A stretch of DNA of 5,688 bases from Clostridia bacterium (GTDB lineage: Bacteria; Bacillota; Clostridia; Christensenellales; Aristaeellaceae): contig JAKSPZ010000079.1 of the NCBI GenBank assembly GCA_024404395.1, positions 1-5,688 on the forward strand. The letters are read 5' to 3'. Under the pieces are notes generated by a model. The model was not told the origin of the DNA. It saw only the letters and a program-made list of their open reading frames with translations, and did no database searches. Made by a program: the position numbers and the translations under genes. Position 1 is the stretch's first letter, and every line of letters starts with the position of its first letter. Below are positions 1 through 4,949 of this stretch, piece by piece.

Positions 1-418
1 TACAGATGCCGATCATATCGGCTTCCGCTGCCATCTTGGTATAGTAGCCAGCGATGCCGTAATGGTTGGAGCCGCGAACGGCAACCATGCCGAAACCGTG
101 CTGCTTCGCCTTTTCGATGGCGGTCTCCATGCCGCGGCGGGCAACGATCTGACCCATGCTGCGAGGGGCATCCCAAACAGCGGACAGAGGCGTTTCGAAA
201 ATGGTGGTGCAGGGTGCCTTCGGGTCGATAGAACCTTCTTTCAGGGCGCCGATGTAGCGGACCAGACGCTGTACACCGTGGGATTCAATGCCGTAAAGGT
301 CTGCGGTCAGCAGAACGTCTGCGATGGTTGCGGACTCTTCGGCGGTAAAACCATAGGATTCAAAGACGCGCTCACAGAAGTGACGAGCCTTTTCCGCATT
401 GACGATTTGGTAACCCAT
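1..418 (-). CDS. Ldh_2-family NAD(P)-dependent oxidoreductase (malate/L-lactate dehydrogenase-like), N-terminal part
   Basis: This is a 5'-complete, 3'-truncated gene: 139 codons are visible and the rest lies beyond position 1. The start is ATG at 416-418, preceded on the minus strand by GGAAGGAG about 8 nt away. The protein begins MGYQIVNAEKARHF. It shows the family landmarks in order: ESHGV at residues 45-49, RLVRYI at 51-56, SMGQ at 87-90, and SNHYGIAGYY at 117-126. The family (Pfam Ldh_2) has an unusual non-Rossmann NAD(P) fold and is normally about 330-360 residues, so roughly 40% is present. Its members reduce 2-oxoacids or oxidise 2-hydroxyacids; examples are ureidoglycolate, diketogulonate, sulfolactate and malate/lactate dehydrogenases. 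His47 and His119 are the conserved histidines, one of which is the likely acid/base. It is the last visible gene of the minus-strand operon, 15 bp after the propeller gene. The family is certain; the substrate is unknown, but a sugar-acid intermediate would suit the context. Confidence 0.9.
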   Translation of the reverse strand, partial: MGYQIVNAEKARHFCERVFESYGFTAEESATIADVLLTADLYGIESHGVQRLVRYIGALKEGSIDPKAPCTTIFETPLSAVWDAPRSMGQIVARRGMETAIEKAKQHGFGMVAVRGSNHYGIAGYYTKMAAEADMIGIC

Positions 419-433
419 GGATGGATCTCCTTC

Positions 434-1552
434 CTACTTGAGCGCGGTGACGTCGATGGTACGGATGCCGTCTTTGCCGCTGATATAGTAAGAGACGAGT
501 GCGGTACCGTCTTCCAGAAGAATGGAATTCGGATAGCCCAGATCGCCGTTCAGTCCGTCATCACGGAGGATGATCTCTTCGGCGTCTTCAATGTGCTCCA
601 GCTCGGGATCGCAGATGCGGGCGCGGATGCCGTAGGGCTCGCGGCGATAACCGTAGGTCAGCAGTACGCGATCGTCCTTCAGACGCAAGGCATGGAACGG
701 GCTCGAACCCCACAGACCTTCGATCTCCTTGACGGGTTCGAAAGTTCTGCCGTCGTCGTGGGAGACGGCGATATGCAGATTGAGATAGGTATCATCGAAC
801 TCAACACCGGGGAGACGATAGTCCGTCTGAGTGCGGAAGAGTCCGACCAGCTTGCCCTTGGGCGTGTAGTACAGACCGGGCTCAAGGAAGTTCTTGGTGT
901 GGGTCGGATCGAATGCCATATCAGAGAGATGAGACCAGGTCTCGCCGCGGTCGGTGGAATGGAGCAGACCGGCGCGTGCCAGTTCGCCGACATGCAGGGA
1001 ACCGTAGATCGGCAGCAGCAGCTCGCCGGAAGGAAGCTCTACGATATTGCCGCGTACGCCGCCGCTGGCGGGCATGCCTTCCATGTGGAGGGCGGGATAA
1101 TGCTTCCAGGTCTTACCGTTGTCATCGGAGATGGAATAAGCGGCACCGTCGGTATAGCAATCGTATTTGTTCCAAAGGGAACGACCGAAACTCTTGAAGT
1201 TTGCTTCGCCCCACTTGTCGCAGCCTTCACCGATGGGGCAGAGCGCCCAGCGGAAGTAGGTCACGATGATGCGACCGTCGGACAGGACATTGACGCAGGG
1301 ATCCTGATCGCTCATCATCTCATCGTCGACGATGGTGTGCAGCACGTTATCAAAGGTCTTTCCGCCGTCGGGAGAGGTGATGAACACATCCTTCGCCAGA
1401 GGATCGACGTGAGTGCAGGCACCGTATTCCTTCTGACGCTCGGGGGCGTGACGGAAGGCGCAGATGATCTGATCATTCTTAAGCTTTGCCAGGTTCGGGA
1501 ACGCGACATACTGTTCGTCGCGGTAGATGGTCTTTGTATACTGGATCTTCAT
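434..1552 (-). CDS. Cytoplasmic sialidase-like BNR/Asp-box beta-propeller protein
   Basis: A 372-residue protein of the sialidase superfamily (BNR_2 type). Four Asp-boxes (S-x-D-x-G-x-T-W/F) are visible: SPDGGKTF at residues 60-67, SDDNGKTW at 142-149, STDRGETW at 199-206 and SHDDGRTF at 264-271. Their spacing of about 57-82 residues fits blades of a six-bladed propeller. The C-terminal part has the familiar GYPNSILLEDGTALVSYY pattern (339-356). There is no signal peptide or membrane segment, so it should act in the cytoplasm, unlike secreted GH33 sialidases. The N-terminal segment where those enzymes carry the FRIP arginine reads AFPNLAKL (17-24), so that arginine appears to be missing. The start ATG (1550-1552) has GGAGG (complement of 1560-1564) 7 nt upstream; the stop is TAG. 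It lies 18 bp after the URO-D-like gene and 15 bp before the dehydrogenase. The fold is confident. Glycosidase activity is plausible but unproven, and a hydrolase or lyase for another acidic or modified sugar is equally possible. Confidence 0.85.
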   Translation of the reverse strand: MKIQYTKTIYRDEQYVAFPNLAKLKNDQIICAFRHAPERQKEYGACTHVDPLAKDVFITSPDGGKTFDNVLHTIVDDEMMSDQDPCVNVLSDGRIIVTYFRWALCPIGEGCDKWGEANFKSFGRSLWNKYDCYTDGAAYSISDDNGKTWKHYPALHMEGMPASGGVRGNIVELPSGELLLPIYGSLHVGELARAGLLHSTDRGETWSHLSDMAFDPTHTKNFLEPGLYYTPKGKLVGLFRTQTDYRLPGVEFDDTYLNLHIAVSHDDGRTFEPVKEIEGLWGSSPFHALRLKDDRVLLTYGYRREPYGIRARICDPELEHIEDAEEIILRDDGLNGDLGYPNSILLEDGTALVSYYISGKDGIRTIDVTALK

Positions 1553-1570
1553 GACAGTACCTCCATGAGA

Positions 1571-2644
1571 TCAGAATTTCAGCGGATAAGCGCCCCACTT
1601 ACGACCGGCTTCGTAGAGGGCGTAGATGTTTTCGTTGGGCATGTCGTCATGGACGCTGTGGTCGGAGCTCAGGCAGTAGCCGCCTTCGGGACCGGCGATG
1701 CGGATGCATTCCTTGACCATCTCTTCGATGTCCGCAGGGGTGCCGTTGACCAGAACGTCCTTGTTGTCAACATTGCCGAAGATGGTGAAGTCCTTGCCGT
1801 ACTTTGCCTTGACGTCTGCGAGGGACAGACCGGGGCAGCGCTCGATGGGATGGAGACCCATCATGCCCGAGGTGCCGATGTCGGGGATCAGGGGCGCGAT
1901 GCAGCCGTCGCTGTGCAGCATGGGGATGCCGCCCATCTTCTTGACTTCGGTGGCGATATAGTTCAGCTCGGGGAGGATGAACTCGCGGAACTGAGCGGGG
2001 GAGAACATGGGCTGGGTGCTGCTGCCGTAGTCGTCGGAATAGAGCAGCGCATCGACGCCCATATCCAGCATGACGCGGCTGGACTTGACGGCCCAATCGG
2101 CGATCATGTGCAGCGCCTTGTGGGCAACATCCGGCTCATCGTACAGCAGATAGAAGAAATCTTCCATGCCAAACAGAGCCCATGCGCCGGAGAAGGGTCC
2201 GCGTACGTTGCCGACGGTACCCTTGTTGTTGGCACGAGCGATGGAGATCGCCTCGCGCAGGGTCTCGTAGCGCTTGGGATCCAGCGGATCGGGCGCTTCG
2301 TAGTTTTCAAAGTCTTCGCCGTCGGTGCAGGGGTTCTTGATGGCAGCATCGATGGGCCAGGTGGATTTGTCGACTCTGTAGGTGATGCCCCACTCATCGG
2401 TGTAATCGCCGCTGGTGATGCCTTCGGGGCGGAAGCCGGCGGTGCCGGGGATCGGCAGGAAGGCGAAGTCGTAGCCGACCTTGACAGCCAGCTTCATGAC
2501 GCTGCCCAGATCGAATACTTCGGGGCATGCGCCCAGAACATCCTTGAAGAAAGGACGGCTGTAGACACATTCAAAGATCGGAACGGTATCGGGAATCTTA
2601 TGATTCAACGCGCACAGAAAGCGCTCGCGACCGGTCATAGCCAT
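1571..2644 (-). CDS. Uroporphyrinogen decarboxylase-superfamily protein (MtaA/CmuA-type relative)
   Basis: A 357-residue single-domain protein of the URO-D superfamily. It opens MAMTGRERFLCALNHKIPDTVPIFE, with the family's RERF..AL......D..P pattern at residues 6-23. A core strand/loop with MLHSDGCIAPLIPDI lies at 242-256, FTIFGNVDNKDVL at 286-298, and a C-terminal GGYCLSSDHSVHDDMP at 321-336. The superfamily includes heme-pathway HemE and corrinoid/coenzyme M methyltransferases such as MtaA and CmuA. In those methyltransferases zinc is held by His-x-Cys plus a distant Cys. Here the first motif is His244-Ser-Asp246, and only Cys324 remains as a possible distant cysteine. The start at 2642-2644 has AGGAGG 7 nt upstream; this site directly follows the upstream gene's TAA stop, which suggests translational coupling. 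A second in-frame ATG lies two codons later. The sugar-type operon makes a HemE role unlikely. Superfamily assignment is confident; the reaction is unknown. Confidence 0.85.
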   Translation of the reverse strand: MAMTGRERFLCALNHKIPDTVPIFECVYSRPFFKDVLGACPEVFDLGSVMKLAVKVGYDFAFLPIPGTAGFRPEGITSGDYTDEWGITYRVDKSTWPIDAAIKNPCTDGEDFENYEAPDPLDPKRYETLREAISIARANNKGTVGNVRGPFSGAWALFGMEDFFYLLYDEPDVAHKALHMIADWAVKSSRVMLDMGVDALLYSDDYGSSTQPMFSPAQFREFILPELNYIATEVKKMGGIPMLHSDGCIAPLIPDIGTSGMMGLHPIERCPGLSLADVKAKYGKDFTIFGNVDNKDVLVNGTPADIEEMVKECIRIAGPEGGYCLSSDHSVHDDMPNENIYALYEAGRKWGAYPLKF

Positions 2645-2656
2645 GATGGTTCCTCC

Positions 2657-3610
2657 TTATAGGTCCTTGAGCTGGATGTTGGACGGCCAGGTGCTGAAGG
2701 GACGTGCGATGACTTCGCTGACATAGCAGGTGCCCTTGCCGAGGCGGATGATGGAGGCGGGGCATTCCATGGAGATGGGTCCGTACAGTTCGATACGGGA
2801 GATCATGCGCTGCCAGGAATCGCCGCCGGGATTGGTGATGTTGTGCATTTCGAAGCGTTCACGGGCATTGACAACGTCGCGGGGACCGATGGAAGCTGCT
2901 CTCGGAGGCACAGCCCATACGTCGCCGGAAGCGCCGATGGGATCGAAGAGGGAGTTTTCGCAGATGGTCATGGGATGCTGGGTGACGATGCGGGAGCCCA
3001 GCTTGCAGAACTCTTCCAGAGAGTCGGCATGGAACTCTTCGGCATGGGGATCGATGAAGGCGATGTGTCCCGGCCAGCCGGTGGCGGAGTAGATGACGTC
3101 CGCGCCGCCGTTGCCGCACTCTTCGATGATGGAGGAGTAAACGCCGTCGCCCTTGACTTCGTTGGTGAAAACATGCCACTGCTCTACCGGCGGACGCAGG
3201 TCCTCACGGATGCAGGACCAGAAGTGCGCGCGGAAGGAGTAACCGAGGCTCGCGCCGTAGGTCAGGGGGGCGACATTGCCGTCCTGATCGGCCAACTCAT
3301 CCATTGCAACGACATTGACATTGCGGCAGTTGGCAGTGTACGTGTTGATCATACCGGCGACGGCGGAATGAGCGCCGGGCCACTGGTTGGGGCAGATCAT
3401 GGTGAAGGGAGTGTCGTTCACATCGCTGAGGTAGATGCGATGGAACATATCCATAACAGTGAAAAGCAGGGGATCGATAACGACCTTGACGGAGAAGCCG
3501 TTCTCATTGGTGTATTCCATATCTTCGCGGCGGATGTTGCGAACGCGCTCCAGCATTTCGGGATCACGGGAAGGTAACCATTCGGCAGGGGTAAAACGGA
3601 AATCGTTCAT
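2657..3610 (-). CDS. Divergent NagB-superfamily protein (glucosamine-6-phosphate deaminase/isomerase-like)
   Basis: A 317-residue protein, first gene of the minus-strand operon. It matches the NagB/6-phosphogluconolactonase fold: AMDEL (residues 102-106) aligns with NagB's NMDEY, GWPGHIAFIDP (178-188) with the catalytic GNDGHIAFNEP loop, ASIGPRDVVNA (239-249) with the TVG...DA segment, and ISMECPASIIR (279-289) with the C-terminal PASIL region. Asp104 and His182 correspond to E. coli Asp72 and His143. The position of Asp141 is Pro180 and that of Glu148 is Asp187, so the ring-opening relay is altered. It is about 50 residues longer than E. coli NagB (266), mostly from an N-terminal extension carrying PAEWLPSRDPEMLERVRNIRRED (8-30). 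The start ATG (3608-3610) has AGGAGG (complement of 3616-3621) 4-5 nt upstream; the stop is TAA. Likely a cytosolic enzyme on a phosphorylated (amino)sugar. Whether it deaminates, isomerises or hydrolyses cannot be told. Expression is probably set by the divergent AraC-type regulator. Confidence 0.8.
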   Translation of the reverse strand: MNDFRFTPAEWLPSRDPEMLERVRNIRREDMEYTNENGFSVKVVIDPLLFTVMDMFHRIYLSDVNDTPFTMICPNQWPGAHSAVAGMINTYTANCRNVNVVAMDELADQDGNVAPLTYGASLGYSFRAHFWSCIREDLRPPVEQWHVFTNEVKGDGVYSSIIEECGNGGADVIYSATGWPGHIAFIDPHAEEFHADSLEEFCKLGSRIVTQHPMTICENSLFDPIGASGDVWAVPPRAASIGPRDVVNARERFEMHNITNPGGDSWQRMISRIELYGPISMECPASIIRLGKGTCYVSEVIARPFSTWPSNIQLKDL

Positions 3611-3639
3611 AAGAACCTCCTGTATATCTTGTCACTATT

Positions 3640-3654
3640 GTCAAATTAATTGAC
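3640..3654. promoter_or_regulatory. Candidate operator: 15-bp inverted repeat in the divergent promoter region
   Basis: GTCAAATTAATTGAC is a near-perfect dyad: 5-bp outer arms GTCAA/TTGAC, one mismatch, then a T/A pair around a central T. It overlaps the plus-strand -35 and lies 30 bp upstream of the nagB-like start. That suits a protein site controlling both directions. A/T-rich palindromes also arise by chance, so the call is tentative. Confidence 0.45.
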
Positions 3655-3678
3655 TTTCCTACTACTACATTGTATAAT
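3650..3678 (+). promoter_or_regulatory. Sigma-A promoter of the araC-family gene
   Basis: The -35 is TTGACT (3650-3655) and the -10 is a perfect TATAAT (3673-3678), with an optimal 17-bp spacer. Transcription would begin near 3685, giving a leader of about 70 nt before the ATG at 3756. The -35 overlaps the inverted repeat at 3640-3654, so a protein bound there could block or remodel this promoter. Confidence 0.8.
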
Positions 3679-3704
3679 AATCTGCGTGATTTGTGATTAC
3701 ACTA

Positions 3705-3733
3705 TTGACTACAATTATTGCTATATTGATTAT
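3705..3733 (+). promoter_or_regulatory. Possible second, weaker promoter of the araC-family gene
   Basis: TTGACT (3705-3710) is followed after 17 bp by GATTAT (3728-3733), a 4-of-6 match to the -10 consensus. It would start about 15 nt before the ATG, overlapping the ribosome-binding site, so at best it is a minor start. The same TTGACT may instead be part of a regulator-binding repeat. Confidence 0.25.
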
Positions 3734-3755
3734 ATACTGCAAGTATGGAGGCATT

Positions 3756-4655
3756 ATGGCGAAACTGACTTTCGGACGATTCAAGCTGGACCATGTCATC
3801 TCTGTAAGGCAGCTGTCGACAGTCCATTATTTCACGAACCTCACGAACTATGATACCCCAAGCCATAGCCACAACCTTTGGGAATTTGTGTTCTGTGAGA
3901 AGGGCAAGGTGAGCGCCTGGAATGGAAATAGTCGTACTGATCTGACATCGGGTGAGATCACCTTCCATCAGCCGGGTGTTCAACATAGACTGCATGTGGG
4001 TGAAAAACCCACTGCCATGTTCATCGTGGCATTCTCCTGCAGCGGTGAGTGTATCAAGCTGTTCAGAAATAAGCGAATTCGTGTGACGGCTGAGCAGCGC
4101 GCCATCGTGAATCTGATCATTGATGAGCTCAATTGTACTTTCGAATTGAATGACGGACAGCTGCAACTCAGTGAACTTCACGCAAAAGCAAATGCGCCTG
4201 TCGGAGCACAGCAGTTGATCTGCGGTTATCTTGAGTGGCTGTTCATCAGCCTGATCCGAAACGGTGTGGATACCTCCGAACCCGATGCCGTCAGTGCCAA
4301 GCGGTTGGAAGAAGTCATGGAGAAGCGCATCATTACCGAGCTGTGCGACTGTATCGACAAGCATCTCACGGAGCAGATCACCATCAAGATGTTGTCCGAA
4401 CATGTGCATTACAGCAGGGCTTATATCACGGTGCGTTTCAAGGAAGTCATGGGCGTCAGCATCATGGATTACGTTGAGAGCGAGCGCATCAAACGCGCCA
4501 CGCAGCTTTTGAAGTCCGGGGAAATGTCTGTAACGCAGGTATCGGAGTACCTGGGCTACTCAAGCCTCCAGTACTTCTCAAGGCGGTTCAAAAACGCAGT
4601 CGGTGTTTCACCTCGCGTTTATGCAACAAGCGAAATAGAAAAAATTCAGGAATGA
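3756..4655 (+). CDS. AraC-family transcriptional regulator with N-terminal cupin sensor domain
   Basis: A 299-residue regulator. The N-terminal half is an AraC-type cupin ligand-binding domain: HSHNLWEFVFCEKGKV at residues 37-52 and SGEITFHQPGVQHRLHV at 65-81 are the two cupin motifs. The C-terminal hundred residues are the double helix-turn-helix. The first HTH (about 207-230) contains ITIKMLSEHVHYSRAYITVRFKE. The second (about 257-287) contains SVTQVSEYLGYSSLQYFSRRFKNAVGVSP, the AraC/XylS signature. The start is ATG at 3756, with GGAGG at 3747-3751 and a 4-nt spacer. An in-frame GTG at 3693 would add 21 hydrophobic residues, but it lacks a Shine-Dalgarno and sits at the promoter's expected transcription start, so it was rejected. 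The gene is divergent from the catabolic operon across a 145-bp shared region, the usual layout for a local activator sensing the operon's sugar substrate or an intermediate. That role is inferred. There is no clear intrinsic terminator after the stop. Confidence 0.92.
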   Translation: MAKLTFGRFKLDHVISVRQLSTVHYFTNLTNYDTPSHSHNLWEFVFCEKGKVSAWNGNSRTDLTSGEITFHQPGVQHRLHVGEKPTAMFIVAFSCSGECIKLFRNKRIRVTAEQRAIVNLIIDELNCTFELNDGQLQLSELHAKANAPVGAQQLICGYLEWLFISLIRNGVDTSEPDAVSAKRLEEVMEKRIITELCDCIDKHLTEQITIKMLSEHVHYSRAYITVRFKEVMGVSIMDYVESERIKRATQLLKSGEMSVTQVSEYLGYSSLQYFSRRFKNAVGVSPRVYATSEIEKIQE

Positions 4656-4678
4656 ACGCAAATTATCTGTTTTTGCGT
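4656..4678 (+). other. Hairpin just after the araC-family stop; not a canonical terminator
   Basis: ACGCAAA (4656-4662) and TTTGCGT (4672-4678) form a perfect 7-bp stem with a 9-nt loop, beginning at the base after the stop codon. The run of T lies within the loop and 3' arm, and GGAAAAATT follows, so the U-tract required for intrinsic termination is missing. It may stabilise the 3' end or terminate weakly. No better terminator is visible before the next promoter. Confidence 0.35.
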
Positions 4679-4682
4679 GGAA

Positions 4683-4697
4683 AAATTAAGTTAATTT
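4683..4697. promoter_or_regulatory. Perfect A/T palindrome upstream of the symporter promoter
   Basis: AAATTAA-G-TTAATTT is a perfect 7-bp inverted repeat around one base, centred about 55 bp before the likely transcription start. It could be a regulator site or an A/T-rich UP element for RNA polymerase. Its core resembles the AAATTAATT inside the dyad at 3640-3654. Confidence 0.35.
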
Positions 4698-4724
4698 GGA
4701 CACAAATGAATTGACAAGTCCAAA
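4695..4724. promoter_or_regulatory. Inverted repeat TTTGGAC/GTCCAAA bracketing the symporter -35
   Basis: The 7-bp arms at 4695-4701 and 4718-4724 are exact complements, separated by 16 bp that contain the TTGACA -35 (4711-4716). Arm centres are 23 bp apart, about two helical turns, so a dimeric repressor could occupy both. If read through from araC, the RNA could also fold here. No regulator is assigned. Confidence 0.35.
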
Positions 4725-4738
4725 AATATGCATATAAT
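4711..4738 (+). promoter_or_regulatory. Sigma-A promoter of the riboswitch-symporter unit
   Basis: Perfect -35 TTGACA (4711-4716) and perfect -10 TATAAT (4733-4738) with a 16-bp spacer. Transcription should start near 4745, about 205 nt before the symporter ATG, leaving room for a full riboswitch leader. Promoter strength appears high, which suits control after initiation by the riboswitch. Confidence 0.85.
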
Positions 4739-4744
4739 ACACTT

Positions 4745-4876
4745 ATCAATTCGGATGATGGATTCGGAAAGACAATTGGGTCTGACCGTTTTCGGACGAA
4801 GCTCTGGAGAAACCTGTCAGATCAGGGGCCGAAGGGGAAAGCGTTAAGCGAATCTCTCAGGCAAAAGGACAGAGAC
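4745..4876 (+). promoter_or_regulatory. Glycine riboswitch, single aptamer with upstream partial (ghost) element
   Basis: The aptamer occupies about 4801-4876. P1 pairs CTCTG (4802-4806) with CAGAG (4870-4874). P2 pairs GAGA (4807-4810) with TCTC (4853-4856). P3a is CCTG (4813-4816) with CAGG (4823-4826). The conserved glycine-binding core reads GCCGAAGGGG (4829-4838 region) and CTCTCAGGCAAAAGGAC (4854-4870), matching the well-known class. Only one full aptamer is present. Before it, from the expected start, there is a shorter element with a hairpin (4765-4788) and a GGACGAAG linker (4794-4801) like that before aptamer II of tandem switches. It therefore looks like a singlet type with a ghost aptamer upstream. 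It controls the sodium:alanine/glycine symporter directly downstream. The predicted sign is OFF with glycine (see findings). Confidence 0.93.
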
Positions 4877-4906
4877 GGAAGTGTATTTGCATAGCCGTAT
4901 TCTCCG

Positions 4907-4937
4907 GAGTTGATGAAAATCAACTCTATTTTTTATT
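4907..4937 (+). terminator. Intrinsic terminator of the glycine riboswitch expression platform
   Basis: GAGTTGAT (4907-4914) and ATCAACTC (4919-4926) form a perfect 8-bp stem closed by a GAAA loop, followed by TATTTTTTATT (4927-4937). It sits between the aptamer and the symporter ribosome-binding site (GGAGG 4938-4942), so it gates read-through into the symporter. Its 5' arm can alternatively pair with the aptamer region, giving the switch. Confidence 0.9.
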
Positions 4938-4949
4938 GGAGGAAGAGAC

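Larger units (their letters stand above)
3633..3707. repeat. Direct repeat CACTATTG (3633-3640 and 3700-3707), possible AraC-type half-sites
   Basis: The 8-mer CACTATTG occurs twice in the same orientation, 67 bp apart, within the 145-bp divergent spacer. Both copies are closely followed by a TCA or ACT stretch, and ATTGACT also recurs (3649-3655 and 3704-3710). AraC-family proteins commonly bind direct repeats flanking divergent promoters, sometimes with DNA looping. Binding here is an inference from position and repetition. Confidence 0.4.

Noticed and set aside
62..2662. An 866-codon open frame on the plus strand, antisense to three operon genes
   Set aside because: It lies wholly opposite genes with clear family motifs and ribosome-binding sites. 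Its translation shows no recognisable domain, and it is the usual by-product of GC-rich codon use on the other strand. It has no plausible start signal.
2843..3577. A 244-codon plus-strand open frame opposite the nagB-like gene
   Set aside because: It is a shadow of the coding strand: no Shine-Dalgarno and no recognisable protein. The minus-strand frame matches the NagB superfamily along its length.
3639..3644. TTGACA on the minus strand as the -35 of the operon promoter
   Set aside because: A 17-bp spacer would place the -10 on the ribosome-binding site (3616-3621), where the sequence is AGGAGG. The nearest A/T-rich -10-like bases are only about 11 bp away.
3693..3755. Upstream GTG start adding 21 residues to the AraC-family protein
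   Set aside because: No ribosome-binding site precedes it and it lies just after the predicted transcription start. The ATG at 3756 has GGAGG and gives the normal N terminus for this family.
4656..4678. Canonical intrinsic terminator for the AraC-family gene
   Set aside because: The stem is good but no U-run follows on either strand.
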